A DNA stretch of 64,000 nt from Plutella xylostella (Eukaryota; Arthropoda; Insecta; Lepidoptera; Plutellidae): positions 4,836,001 through 4,900,000 of the forward strand of contig NC_063995.1 in assembly GCF_932276165.1 (NCBI RefSeq), in the 5' to 3' direction. Shown here one piece after another: positions 40,201 through 52,223 of this stretch; position 1 is the stretch's first letter; every line of letters starts with the position of its first letter. The position numbers and the translations under genes are program-made. The notes under the pieces were generated by a model, which had not been told where the DNA came from, did no database searches, and was given only the letters and a program-made list of their open reading frames with translations.

Positions 40201-41242
40201 AATATAAACCTGTGTTTGAAATCCATTTCTCTTTATAATTTCAAACCTTCTTTCATCCATCTTTACATCAGCTTCAGTAAGACACTTGAAAAGTACCTAC
40301 TGTAACATTTTCGAAGTAAATTTTAATATTATGGATTATCGAATCAAATTTCGTTACTGATAAATCAATTATCTCTTTTAGCACCAATTACATAATTCTA
40401 CTAAAATTTCATGAAGAAAATGCACTTAACCACTCTAAATACATAATAGTTTTCTAACGCTCGGGAATACGACCGTTGCCGAACAATGACGAAGATTTCT
40501 ATGTGCATTATCAATTTTGGGGAACTGTACAAGATATTAACTACTCTTTCAACTGTAGGTTTGGTCGGTGCGATCATGCGAGGGGGCTCTAAAGAAGCGT
40601 GGGCGCTGCCTCGTGGTGACAGGCGGAGACGTGCGCGCGCTGACCGCGGCCGCCAACGTGAGCGGGCGCCTGGCGCTGCGGCGCGCGCCGGCCGACCAGC
40701 AGCCGGCCGCCGCGCAGCCCCGCGCCGTGCTGCGCGTGGCCAGCCGGGGCTCCGCCGCGCCCGCGCGCGCCTCCATCGAGCCCTTCCTGCAGGACCTGCA
40801 GGACGACGTGGCGCGCCTGTCCCGCGCCTTCGCCACCCTCGGCCGCGAGGCGTCCGCCCTCGCACGCTCCGAATCTCAGCTTCGCGCAAACGTAGCGGCG
40901 GTGCGCGCCCGCGAGACGCGTCTGCCCGCCCCCGTCGTCGAGGAGCCTCCCGCGCCGCTCATGATCGCCGCTGCCGACGAAATCAACCCAGTCCTATCCC
41001 GCAACGCTCGCCGGCGCATGCGCTTGCGAATGCGGGCGGCCCTTGACGCAGCCCAGTCGCCGGTGGGGCGCGCGCAGCCGGCGGAGGCGCCCCCCGCGCC
41101 CGCGCCCGCCCCCGTGCCCGCGCCCCGCGCCGTGCCGCCGCCTGCTCCAGCTCCACATGTCAACGAAGGACCATCCAGCGGAGCTCCACAAGCACCATCT
41201 CAGCAACGCACTAACAAAAAGAAGCGTCGTCAGCGTAGATAA
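34222..41242 (+). CDS. SIAH/SINA-like RING E3 ubiquitin ligase with basic Ala/Pro-rich tail
   Basis: Seven exons, 34222-34245, 37270-37485, 37634-37777, 38195-38329, 38673-38793, 39319-39431 and 40559-41242, encode 478 residues. After MANTTELK comes a SIAH-type C3HC4 RING at about residues 20-60 (CPVCYEIPAGQIFQC, CNEGHHVCGRC, CPVCR) and the conserved TRNYAMEELI. Then come a Ser/Gly linker, a zinc-finger segment (CLCCKDGC, LLNHLRYFH) and a divergent TRAF-like substrate-binding fold (DMGVFFLVIEIS, DFCYTITISGND). SIAH proteins ubiquitinate substrates for proteasomal decay. The last exon is very GC-rich and adds about 200 residues, including Ala/Pro repeats and a terminal KKKRRQRR that may be a nuclear signal. 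AATAAA is at 41506-41511. The substrate is unknown. The fold call beyond the RING is inference. Confidence 0.85.
34901..35115. mobile_element. MITE with 48-bp inverted repeats
   Basis: TACGGTGGCCTGCGCCTAAA onward is mirrored by a segment ending TTTAGGCGCAGGCCACCGTA, with near-perfect arms through AGTATACAGGCGGAG. It lies in intron 1 of the SIAH-like gene. Confidence 0.92.
37856..37966. mobile_element. Short inverted-repeat MITE, copy 1
   Basis: CACAAAAACTTAGAC at one end and AAAGGTTTTTGTAG at the other enclose GCTGTCAAACGCCTACAAAA. A second copy is at 52384-52496. It lies in an intron of the SIAH-like gene. Confidence 0.75.
38009..38080. repeat. Two overlapping perfect palindromes (26 bp and 48 bp)
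   Basis: 38009-38034 (GCTTACCTGCATA and its complement) and 38033-38080 (GCATTTTCTACCAGCCAACC and its complement around ATTATAAT) are both exact self-complements. They share two bases. They lie in an intron directly before a retroelement tail. Confidence 0.95.
38081..38157 (+). mobile_element. Retroelement 3' tail fragment
   Basis: CTTAGCATTAAGCCCACCTT, TTTGTGCAATAAAGAA and (TAA)n match the end of common lepidopteran non-LTR elements. Only the tail is present. Confidence 0.5.
40088..40205. repeat. About 60-bp tandem duplication
   Basis: Two units share CTGTAAATACTTTTGAACTG followed by AGATTT. They lie in the last intron of the SIAH-like gene. Confidence 0.8.
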
Positions 41243-41941
41243 ATTGTAATTGATTGCCTGCATGAATTGTAGATCTTATTTGACAATTATACAACATATT
41301 TTGGCATGTATTAATGAAGTGACTCGAAGTATAAGGTGTAATACTTTACGTGACTATTAGTTGAGTACTTAACTACTTACCAACTGTTTCTCTGGGGTTC
41401 TAGCCGTCGCTTATCTACTTATTGAGTACCTATTGTAAATAGTTGACCTCCTCAGGCCGCAATGCTAAAGTGCTGTGATAATGTTACATGAAAAATATGC
41501 AACATAATAAACTTGAACTATTATTGTAGATACTTAAAAAGGACCACAATATTGACAAAATTTACATGGTATCCAACCCCAGAGTGGGATAACAAATCGT
41601 GATTAAGTGTTATAATACGTGGAATGATGAATGCATTTTAACAATATTATTTGTTTAATTATTATGACATAATTTTTACGTATCTCATTATCATAAAATT
41701 CATAATGGACACTAATAAAATGACTTCAGTGTGAATTGATAATTGTTACATTCACTAAGAATGTTAAATTTGTTATACTTAGGCTGAGTATCGTATTATG
41801 ATTGCTGCTATCATAAGCAGATAAGTTGTTTTTAAATATATTTAGATAGACAATACTAAAATGTATCATTTTATATCCCTTGGCCATGAGGCTTTCACCC
41901 ATGGAAGTACAACTAAGTAATTATTACTTCTTTGCTTTCAT

Positions 41942-42170
41942 CTCATCATCATCATCATTAGCCTGTAGCAGTCCACTGCGGGACATAGGCCTCTCCCAGA
42001 GCACGCCACTGGATGCGAGCTTTCACCTCACTTGACTGAAATTCCGTATTGGTAAATTCAGTGAAGTGTGGCGAAGACCTAAGTAAGCTGTCCCACCAAG
42101 ATCAGGAGATATTGGCAACGGCATGCGTACTAATCCACACCTACGGATGCCGTCGCAGCAGTGAGTAGGT
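41942..42170 (-). mobile_element. RTE-type LINE/SINE 3' tail, antisense
   Basis: CATCATCATCATCATTAGCC, then GTCCACTGCGGGACATAGGC and CTCTCCCAGAGCACGCCACT. This is the complement of the (ATG)n-ending tail of lepidopteran RTE-mobilised elements. It is 5'-truncated and degraded. Confidence 0.65.
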
Positions 42171-42428
42171 ACCTATTATGTTTTGCAGCTAATCATAAAG
42201 GCCCACATTCACTGGCGCACAGATCCGCAGATTTGTCGCTGGCGACAAGTCCGCGAAGAAATCAGCGTGTGAATGGGTAGGTAGGTGGGTGGTCTGGGTT
42301 CGCGAACGCTGAATAAAGTTGACAATCGACTGGAGTACAACTCGGGGTTCGTGTAGGTAGTGTGTGGCGATGACGGATTTGTCCACGGAATGGTACGGCT
42401 CGCGGTGCGTGAAGTGAATGGGGGTGCT

Positions 42429-42556
42429 AGGCCGCGTCCACGGCGGCGGGTAGAGCGGCGGCACGCACTATTATTATCTGTGACTGCCGAGCCGTCGCCG
42501 CCGCCCACTCGCATCGCATCACCCGCTCAGCCCGCTTGCGTCGTGGACGCAGCCTT
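42429..42556. mobile_element. GC-rich short inverted-repeat element
   Basis: TAGGCCGCGTCCACGGCGG at the left pairs with GTCGTGGACGCAGCCTTA at the right, with a further GCGGG..GAGCGG / CCGCTC..CCCGC match inside. No coding content. Confidence 0.7.
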
Positions 42557-43646
42557 AGAAATCTTATGCGTGACAGCTACATTATTCTGAGATATGGACT
42601 AGTTATTATTATGTGGGAAGCTTGTCGTTGGACCTTGACATGAGACTTTGACAAGTTTGACATATCGCTCTACTCTGTAATAACTCTGTATTTTTTTCTT
42701 ATTTTTGGGGGAATGTTGTTTGTTGTTGTGTTGAATTAAATTTTATTTCTGTAATGGTTTATTTATCTTACTCACAACACAACAGTTCATATCTGTAACT
42801 AAATAGTAACTGAAAGGCTTACAGTCTTAATGAATATATAATTTACATAAGTGCGTTTTCTTTAAGTGATTTTAGAGGATCTAAAACTTACTACTAACTT
42901 TACTAAGTAAGTACACAATCATTAGTGCCGATTATTATTTTATTCTTTAAAAACATATATAATGTACACATAGTAGCATGAAAAAAAGGGTTTTTGTTTG
43001 ATATGGCTAAGTATTTATGTGACTCTTGTACCATCATCAATGTATGGCCTTGGTTGCTCAACAATGCTGCTGTTACTCAGATGATAGAGAGCACTTATGA
43101 AATAAAATTCATAATCAGCTCCAAAAAAAACACAGCTCTATGTGTTTTTTTTGCCATAATACATTATACATGTAAGTATTGCTACTATAGCCAAATATGA
43201 TGCATTATGTTTTTACTCTTTTATACTTAGCCATTGAACTGCAGATTTTTAGCTTATTAGGAAGCTTAATCCTATGGTAACCACTAAGCAGCAGCAGCAT
43301 CACTTATAAGGCAAAGGGAACTATGTAAAGTTTTTAATACAAACTTTAATAGTTTTCAATGTATTCAGTGGGTACTATTTAAATCTTTGGAGTCTCTTGC
43401 CCACCCTTCTCGGTGTATTTTTGATTCAGATTCATTAATATATTTGATTCAGTTAAGCATGATAAGCTCTTTCTATGAAATTATGTATATATCTTGTGTT
43501 ACAATTATGATAAATGATATACATTCCAACATTCACACCTACACTACCTACATCAATGTAGATAATATTTGTGTAGCTTTATTTCTTGCTATCAGATTCT
43601 GACTAGATTTCGAAATGTATTTTTTTTTATTATTTCAGATGTAACT

Positions 43647-46600
43647 ATGGATGTGGATATTGTGGATTTAGATGCAGATATTGAGATAGATCCTGATCTA
43701 TTCATTAAATGTCGTCTGTGTATAGAAGAGATTGGATCTTTACATATACATCAATCACTGCAGGCTCAAATTAAATTCTGTTTCGATATTAATGTAAGTA
43801 TTATTTATTTTGGAATTCCTACCTTTACAACAGAATAGAAAGGAATACTCTTTATTTTTCACCATTAAAGGAAATATTACTTGTAAATAAAATAGAAATA
43901 AAAATTACTATTATTTATTTCTTAAAGAAATCTCTACCAGACAACCTTTGGATGGAAGAGACAATTTAACATAATTTATGGTTGCAAGGTATACTACTTA
44001 AACAGTACATACATACTATCAAGTTAAGTTAAGATTAAATTTAGGGATGGCTGTGAAAGAAAAAAAAACACTCTGTTGAAGCGCATGAGTTTACACACCG
44101 AGCAGCACATACTAACATCTAATAGGCTAATTAGATCAATTGTATTAGGGACTAACACACTCATTCACTTGCTGATCTTCTAATTTCAATACAACAGTCA
44201 TATATCGCCAGCTCCCATTCTATTCAAAAACCTCCCGAGACTCCTGAATACAGTCTACCATAAAGATGGTAGCATTTGCAGAGTTAAAGCATTGCAAAGT
44301 TAACATTACCTGTCTCTAATATAAGGTTATTTAATTCCAACTAATACTGTGAATTAATTTAAGAATGGTAAAATAGAGGAACCTCCTAATACAGTATTTT
44401 AATTAAATGGAGATGATTCATATTAATTTCTAGGATTTTGCATTAAATAATGTTGTCAAGTCAATTTCTTTGAAAGTTTTAATAGAAAACTCCAGACATA
44501 ATTACATACATAGTGCAAATTGTCTAGGCATGTTTGGAGTCTGATCGCAGTGTGTGCGATATCTCCGGGTTCCCCTCATCTGGCCTAATCTTTATTGCCC
44601 TAAACTCGTTTCGCATAACTCGTAAGGTCTAAACTTTTTTGGTAGAATCATCACTTCACCAAGTCTTATGTGGCATAAGACTCGTTTCGTCTAAAACTCT
44701 TTTGGCACAAACTTGAAACACCTAAGTCTCGTTTGCTCTAATTGTTCGTATTGGTATAATCTTATTTCTCCTAATATTATCTTTACAAATACTTAATTAA
44801 GTATGTTTTAAATGTACAAATTGTGGTATTTTTCTCCTACATCCCGAAAATCACGATATTAAATGAACAAAATATCGAAAGTGAATGACCATTATAATTA
44901 TTACAAACGCCATTAAACCCCATGAGATCAAAAACTTTAAGATAGGTGCGACGACGAGCAAAGCGAGGAGGAGCGTGTTAGGTGCACATTTTCGTCAAAA
45001 GCAAAGCGGAGTGCAGCGAAGCGGAGCGAAGTGGAGCGGAGCGTTTTCCATTTAGCGGCCACAATACAAGGCACCAGTTTGCGCTATGTAGGGAGACGCT
45101 CCATCAAAGTTAAAGCCAAACGAATATTATTACTTTATCTATAACCTATGCCATAGCATTATTAGGCTATTAAAGATTTGGCTATACCACTATTACCTAG
45201 ATTATGCGAAATACCTTTTTACTAAAAGAGATTTATGCCATACGATTTTCGGCGAAACGAGATTTTGACCAAACGTTACTATGCAATACGAGATTAGGCA
45301 AATAAATCTTAGGCCAAAAAAGGAAGAACCGATATCTCCACATATTATTATTATTATTGGTTTTGTTTAGTTTTCACCTTCTTTTGGAGGTATATTTTTA
45401 TTATGTATTTTAATTTTAATTACACTCAGAGCTGACCATCTAGTTGCATTCTTTGAACTTGGCTTGAAGTGCTTATCTTTTTTTTTAAATTCCCAACATT
45501 CTTGTGTAAAAAGCAATGTTATGAAATGTTTTGTCATTTTGCAATAGTGAGAGCTAATATTTTTTGTTTCCAGGTTCAAGACTTTGACTACCTGTCTAAA
45601 TTATTATGCAAAAAATGCAGAACTATTTTGGAAGACTTTGCTACAGTAAAAAAGAAGTTCCTTGCAAACCAAACAATATTACTAGATAAAGTAAAGGTAC
45701 CTAATTTAGTTTTTTTATTAAATTATATTTCTAGATGTCTGTGTATGTCCTACTAACCCAAATCTAATTTCAACACATAATATAACAGACAAAAACTTAT
45801 TACAGTCAAAGGAAAACACACGGGAAGGTAATCAAACAAAAGCAGAGTGTAATCATATTAAAGGAAAACACAAGGAAAATGCAGATGAGGAAAGTGCTGA
45901 TCACGTAAAAGAGACCCGAAAAGAAGAATTTAAAACAACAAAAAACACAAAGAAAAGAATTATAAGAGATTCACTTTTTATATCAAGTGATGATGAAGAC
46001 AATATCAGTCATGGTCAGTATGTCCGTCGTAGCAGTAAAAGGAGAAAAACTAAAATCTTGCGTTCTACAGAATCATCATGTGAAAATGAAGTGGAGCTTG
46101 TAGCTAAGGAAAAAGAAACCATTGATGATGACAAACAACTCTCATGGGATCAATGTTATCAAAAGTTGTACATATGCAGGTTTTGTGATTACAAGGACTA
46201 CACAAAAGAAGGCATAATTATGCATGGTAAAATACATTCTAAATTGATGGATTCCTATAAGATTTTAAAGAGACATTGCACAATCCGAATGGAAAAAATT
46301 GATGATAGACCAAACGTAACTGGAGACGTGGTAAATGTTGTCCTAAGCCTTGATAACATTGTCTCTGGTGCGAATAATATTAGTTATTACGTCAAATATA
46401 TTTTGCCTGAACAATGTTGCGAGAGTAACCAAATATCTACATTGAAAAATATTGCATGTGATTCTTCAAAAGATATAGTTACAAAATATCGTAACAGAAA
46501 TGAAACCGTTGTTCTTGAAGGTAGTAAAATCCCAATATCTGATGGAGATAGCAATACAAACAACAGTGTAAAAAAAACAAAAACTGTTTCGGTGTCATCT

Positions 46601-48184
46601 GATATTCCATGTATTGATATTTTAGATACTTCATCTAATGATAGTACTGTGCAGTTGAAAGATAAACATATAACAAAGAATGATGCATTAAAAATTATTA
46701 AAGATGTCTCTACTGATTGTTTTAAAAACTACCGAGCGGGTTATAACAATGTTTCGCAAAAGAACGCAAAGAAAAAAAAATTGAATAAAATTCTTCAAAC
46801 GAAATTATTGAGAGTTAAAAAGATGATGCCAACAAATGTACCCAGAGGTTCAAAAACACCTGATCTTTTGACGTATTTACAATACAAAAATGCTCGCATA
46901 AACTGGATACCTGTATGCAAGAATTTTTCTTGCAGAATCGTTTCCGAAATGACGCCACAGAATACAAACGAAAATTTTACAGGCTGGTATGCTATCAAAA
47001 ATAATGTAGATTTTGAAGTTAGAGAAAGAATCCCAGATGATTTTCAATGTGATCAAATCCCAGAGAAGCCCAATGATTTACATAAGACAATAGAAAATAA
47101 GGAACTACAAACAAACATTTATGAACCAGATATTAATAATGTCGTTGACACAAACGCAGCCAGTGCGAATGCCACAAGTGAAAATTCTTCAACAACAGTT
47201 ATACCAGTTGAAAATAAAAATATAAGACCAGCTGTATCACATCAAATTGTGGACATAAATTTAGAGCAAGGCAACAAACTTCTCAATACTAACCCTGTAG
47301 CTAATCCCAAACAGCTTCAAAAAATTAAATTTGTACCTATTTATGAAGAGAAGGAATCAGTAGATTTAAATGGTCCATCGAAAACCACCGTGATTGTCAA
47401 AGATAGCTTACTTAAAAATATTCTTTCTCAAGGATCGCCATTAGTAAGACAGAACCAGCAATCAGAGTTGCCTATGCCTATTATAACGTCTACAACTTCC
47501 TTAGCAGAAAAGTTCAAAACCACACCCATGAGACAAAATAGTATAGAGATTAGTAATAAAACTGAGGCACTATCAGATCAAAGTAATGAAACGGAAATTA
47601 GTATACCACGAATTAAATGCAAACCAGTATCAGAGTTAATGCCTCAATCAATCCAACCTGTTCAGGAAGTGGCAAGTGTAAGCCTTGATTCTGTAATTTC
47701 AAAAATGAAACCTATTCCGTCTGGACAAGTATCTTCTTTTACTGCTAACGCTCAAAGGGACACAAGGAAAGTTACAGTCAATAGTGTTCACTTACGAAAC
47801 TCGTCATCAATAAGTCCTATTGAATACTTTAAAATTGTGCTAAAAATGCACGGTCTGGAATTGATAACACAAGTAAATTATGTGTTAACCCATGACTTTG
47901 TGTGTCTTGTAAAATTTAAAGCAGTGTTTCCTGATAAAATAACTATATGGCTCTATTTATTTGCACACAAAAGTACATTCTGCTTCAAGCTGAAGAATTT
48001 GACGGGAGAAATGGACCTGGACCTGCTGCCTCCTGCCTGGCAGATGAAGATCCTGCAAGTCTATTGCGAAGTGTCGGAAAATGTTCTGCAATACTCTAGG
48101 ACATTAAATGAAAGGATCCATAGCAACGCAAAGCAATTTGTTGTACTGCTAAAAAATATTAAGTTTACGATTACTCCAGTTTAA
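43647..48184 (+). CDS. ZAD plus single C2H2 nuclear protein (paralogue A)
   Basis: Three coding exons, 43647-43793, 45574-45696 and 45806-48184, encode 882 residues. The ZAD (zinc-finger-associated domain) is split by intron 1: CRLC at residues 22-25 and LCKKC at about 60-64, four zinc ligands. Basic, Ser-rich sequence (RRSSKRRKTK, near 155-170) looks like a nuclear signal. One C2H2 finger follows at about 214-234 (CRFCDYKDYTKEGIIMHGKIH region). The rest is low-complexity with conserved islands (TYLQYKNARINWIPVC, RIKCKPVSELMPQS) and a conserved C-terminal region from SISPIEYFKIVLKMHGLEL to the stop. ZAD proteins are insect DNA-binding or architectural factors that dimerise through the ZAD. 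The target is unknown. Paralogue B at 58600-63275 has identical exon phases. Confidence 0.88.
44568..45335. repeat. Foldback repeat built from degenerate 'CTCGTTTCG' units
   Basis: The left part (44568-44790) has repeated phrases TGGCCTAATCT, CTCGTTTCGCATAA, ACTCGTTTCGTCTAA and TCTAAACTTTTTTGG. The right part (about 45170-45335) carries the same phrases inverted (GGCGAAACGAGATTT, TACGAGATTAGGC). The outer edges GATATC..GGTTC also mirror. The centre (44940-45040) has GAGCAAAGCGAGGAGGAGCG-like words. It lies in intron 1 of ZAD gene A. Confidence 0.65.
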
Positions 48185-48660
48185 GGTGTAATAATATTTA
48201 CTTATTAGAATAAGTAGTTAGTGTAAATATCTTACTTCACTGATATGAGACGCTAAGAAATATAATTATGTGTAAGTAATGAAATTGATAAGGAGTAAAT
48301 ACCTGTAATGTAAATAATTAAATATAGGTTACGTATGTAGCTAAAAGTTCATTAATATTAGCTTTTCGAAAAAAAACAGTTTTATACCACTAACCTCTGT
48401 TATTTTAATTTTAGTACAAACTTACTTAAATATAGGTTAGGTATTCGTAAGTTTTTTACAGACTAGCTAAAGGATCATAAATATCAGCTTTTCGAAGAAA
48501 AAAAACTGTTTTGTAGTTGTACTTACTTACATATAACATGTAATTAGTTACTTACCTCGAAAAACTTAAATAACTATAACAAATGTTATACATTTATATA
48601 CCTATTACAAAAAAAATATTGTTTTATATAATGTTTTTTTTTAGAATTTTGGAACTTACT

Positions 48661-48991
48661 ATTCTATTTTATTCTCTGTGGGGATGTAAGTCCTTGCACT
48701 TGGCTCTCTCGAGTGGAAACTTTGTGCATATCACCAAGGTCTAAACTGCCTTCCTAAACGTGGACCATTTCCCACCACGCTGGTCCACTGCGGGTTGGTG
48801 GGTTCACATGTCTAGATGTGCCTAATCTGGATATGCAGGTTTCCTCACGACGTTTTCCTTCACCGTAAGAGCGATGGTATACATTGTACTTAAGTTAAAA
48901 GAACTCATTGGTACATGTCAGCGCCGGGATTCGAACCCGCATCTCTTGCGTGAGAAGCGGGCGCTTACCCGACTGAGCTACCACCGCTCTA
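48661..48991 (-). mobile_element. tRNA-headed SINE (family 2)
   Basis: Read on the minus strand it starts GAGCGGTGGTAGCTCAGTCG (A box), with B box GGGTTCGAATCCCGG. It continues through an RTE-like tail (CCACCAACCCGCAGTGGACC, CAGCGTGGTGGGAAATGG) and ends near GAATAAAATAGAATA. It is flanked by a perfect 10-bp duplication GGAACTTACT at 48651-48660 and 48992-49001. It is a different family from the four SINEs at 15338, 22498, 33379 and 49449. Confidence 0.93.
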
Positions 48992-49062
48992 GGAACTTAC
49001 TAAACAACATTTACTCACTGAACTTTGGCACAAACATAACATACCCAAGGTACCCAAGAACA

Positions 49063-49229
49063 GACCCCTTAGCATGAATTTTCATCGTGTACGTGAAGTA
49101 GAGTCCATCGAGTAATTTTGTATGAAAATATGAACAGCGACCCTGGCGGTCGGTAGCAGAACAAAAAATTCCCTACAAAGTTCAGTAATTTCACGTCACT
49201 ATCACGATGAGTATTCATGCTAAGGGGTC
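49063..49229. mobile_element. MITE with GACCCCTTAGCATGAA ends
   Basis: Terminal inverted repeats of about 35 bp, imperfect inside: GACCCCTTAGCATGAA at the left and TTCATGCTAAGGGGTC at the right. The next ATCGTG and ACGTGAA blocks also pair. Confidence 0.88.
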
Positions 49230-49448
49230 AGAGTCAATAGGTATGTCAACCACCCTGAGAACAAATAAATTTATAATTTCTGATTCGGCCCACTATTCCC
49301 ATTACCCATTAGTTACAGTGGTAATACTGAGACTGCTTGGGTGTTAAATTTGTAGATACTTAGATAGAATATTCTTTATTTGTACAAAATAATATCATAA
49401 GTACTTAACTACTTGTTATTCTATGATGATAAAGTTACTATCCTTCAG

Positions 49449-49716
49449 ACGAGGACCGAATGGCGTAGTGGTTAGTGATCCTGACTACTGAGCCGAATGT
49501 CCCGGGTTCGATTCCCGGCTGGGGCAGATATTTGTTTAAACACAAATATTTGTTCCGAGGTCTTGGATGTGCCCGTAAAATGACAACAGGCCCGCCCCCT
49601 ATTACATTGGGACTAACTAACACTGGCGAAAAGTGGGTGCAGCAATGCACCTCTGCCTACCTCGCAAGGGAGTAGGTACATACATTAGTAGGTACAAGGT
49701 GTGAGTGTTTTTTTTT
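49449..49716 (+). mobile_element. tRNA-headed SINE (family 1), copy 4
   Basis: It is a little more diverged than the other three copies. It is flanked by ATCCTTCAG (49440-49448) and ATCCTCCAG (49717-49725), a 9-bp duplication with one mismatch. Confidence 0.9.
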
Positions 49717-49744
49717 ATCCTCCAGAAAATTACATAAAAAAGCG

Positions 49745-49880
49745 TACACACTACGCTGTTCAAACTATCGGACGTAAGTCGCGGTCGTAGGTAACCTTGG
49801 GCTGACCTTCAGCTTTCAGACGTCCGAGAGCGATCTGGCACGAACCGTCCCAAAAGACCGTGCACCAAGCCGCGTCTGAT
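49745..49880 (-). repeat. Dispersed repeat shared with 33826-33995
   Basis: ACACTACGCTGTTCAAACTA, CGGACGTAAGTCGCGG and GACGTCCGAGAGCGAT are the inverse of the copy near 33830-33990. Confidence 0.65.
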
Positions 49881-51169
49881 GATGTGTATTGTGTACCCAC
49901 CTTCAGTATTCGCTCATATTTCGTGATTTTCGACGTCTGCCATTGCAACTTGAAAGCGAAGTGAGTGGTAGGGGCAGTATGTAAACACACTCCTTTCCAT
50001 CCTGCTGCAGCTGCAGATAGGGACTGAATGTAAATGAGGTAAGTATATGATCATCATCTTGCGCATTCCACACGTAGTAGTACCTACGAATATACTATCG
50101 TAGGTACCATGCGTACCATGTAGGTACTTACTTACTTGGGTGCCATTTTATCTCTCTCCAATAATACCTACCTAGTTACCTATACTTAAGTTACAAGAAA
50201 CTGACCACGCTAGATGTAAAAAGGCGGCCTATTACCTACCATCAATGGGCGATAGAGGGCTGATGATGATGACAAGAAATGGTAACTTGGCAACCCTCTT
50301 TCAATTAGAGTTGTTGCATTAGCGATAGTTTTACTATCGATAATTGATAGTTTGACCATGAAAAACAGAATGGTAGCACAATTTTCAATCCTTTTCTATG
50401 GAGGTACAGAATAACCAGTCACTAAAGGAGTTACCGATAAGTGGGATAAGGGGTTCTTCCCTTTTTTCTCTTAGGTGGAACCTTTGTGCATCGGCGTACC
50501 CTTATTTTCAGTTCACCCAGCCTAGCTCCCGCTCAGCATGGCTAGCTCCCATGAGCACGATAGCACTATTGAAGTTACGTAAGTAAGTAAGTACATAATA
50601 AGTTACCTACCTACTTTAAGTAATCGCATAAACAATCCTGATAATATTATACTTAAGTATGAGTTTTTTTTATACTTAGATAAATAACATTGGAAATAAA
50701 TGATTTAGCAAACTAAAAAACCAATAAGTATTAAGAGTTACTTACTTGTTAGCACGATAAGCACACGTTAGTCTCATTTTTGTTAAAGCAAAAAACAGTT
50801 TATTTAAGTATTAAGTAAAATGCAATTACCATTGTTGTTACCGATATAAAGAGTATAGAGTTCTGTGCGATAAATTATGTATCGCTATTGAAACATCACT
50901 AATTTCTTGAATTCATTCAGTAACCAGGCAGTTCATTCATTCATTCAAAATTCAGTATCCGACGTCAGTTTCGCCGAGGCAGTCACGAGGCAGATAGCTC
51001 TTTAGTCGTGTCTAGTTTATTCGCCGAAAAAAAGGTGCGCTAACTAAAAGTGTAACGTAAGTGAATCTGAGGTAAATTTAATAATCATTTTCTATTTTAT
51101 AATCCAAAAGTTGCAATGAAATTTAAATAACCATCAAGTTCACGACTCGTTTTCTCTACTCGTCTCAAA

Positions 51170-51450
51170 ATGGCGTCTTCAAGTAGTTTCTATCTTTTTA
51201 CTTAGATGGCATTGTACGATTTAAGTAGTTAGTGTTTTTGTCAAAAGATGGCAGCACTTATATAATAATGTGCTAGTAGTTACCATAGTAAAAGGTAGAT
51301 GGCATTGTACTTAGTTCAGCTACCTAACAATAGATGGCGTTTTTCAACAAAAAAGTTGGCTGATGAGTGTCTCTTCGGATATGAGGAATGGGATATTTTC
51401 GTAGACAGTTTAAAAGTTACAAAATAATCCGATAGATGGCATCCGGCCTG
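51170..51450. repeat. AGATGGC word cluster
   Basis: AGATGGCATTGTAC (twice), AAGATGGCAGCAC, TAGATGGCGTTTTTC and ATAGATGGCATCCGG fall within about 280 bases, the same word as in the AP-3 mu intron array. The segment 51412-51460 resembles 56590-56645. Confidence 0.6.
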
Positions 51451-51788
51451 TCATTTTTTATGAGCTGCATTCTTCTGAGGGAACGGAAGATGTCATAAAT
51501 GGTACAAAGCTGCCTAAAACTAGTTAACATTAATATTATGCATAATGTAACAGCTAGTTATCGCATTCACATCCATTGGGTTTTTGTATTTGTTATAAGG
51601 ACTGGAATCCATGCCGGCTAAAAAAAAAATGCAGTGCTGTTGAGTATGAAGGTTTACTAGCACCATCTATAATCGGTTTTTGTCTATGGTTGAAAATCGA
51701 ATTGAAAAATTTGAACAATCAACTCGCTTTGAAAACTGAAGTGCTTATTGGTTGTTTGGTTGCAATGATATTTCTTTCGTCATTGGTT

Positions 51789-52223
51789 TAGGGATGTCGA
51801 AAGTGCAAAAAAGTATCGATATTTCGATATATCGATATTTTCTTTTATATCGTTACTGAAATCGATATATCGAATAAAAAATATCGATATATCGATAGCT
51901 TAATAGGAATAAATCCTTGCGAAATCAAATTCGTTTATTATTAAAAAATACTATTTTCACTTTGTGCCAGTGTCGTGTATTGACATGTGTGATGACCCCT
52001 TTACACTCTCGCTCGGTACACGGTTGCGAGCTAGCATCGCCGCATTGCGTTGTGACGCAAACAAAAGGGTATTGTTAATGAAAAATATATCGATTTCGAT
52101 ATGTTTTCGATACTTGATTATTTATATCGATACATCGATATATCGGTTTACAATATATCGTCGGAAAATATCGATAGATTCATAAAAATATATCGATACA
52201 TCGATATTATTTCGACATCCCTA
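51789..52223. mobile_element. hAT-type MITE rich in ATCGATA
   Basis: Ends TAGGGATGTCGAAA and TTTCGACATCCCTA are inverted repeats bounded by an exact 8-bp duplication CATTGGTT (51781-51788, 52224-52231), the hAT signature. The subterminal parts are dense in ATATCGATA words. There is no transposase. Confidence 0.92.

Larger units (their letters stand above)
41243..43646. other. Intergenic region between SIAH-like gene and ZAD gene A
   Basis: It holds the 3' UTR of the SIAH-like gene (AATAAA 41506-41511), the RTE tail fragment at 41942-42170 and the inverted-repeat element at 42429-42556. The rest is AT-rich non-coding. A splice acceptor TATTTCAG at 43631-43638 shows ZAD gene A has at least one untranslated 5' exon that I could not place. 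Confidence 0.5.

Noticed and set aside
40486..41046. 186-codon ORF in another frame of the GC-rich exon, and two antisense ORFs there
   Set aside because: High GC removes stops in all frames. Only the frame beginning at 40559 continues the SIAH-like protein in phase.
48935..48991. tRNA gene on the minus strand
   Set aside because: It has A and B boxes and a tRNA-like opening, but it continues directly into a SINE body with an RTE tail and is bounded by a 10-bp target duplication.
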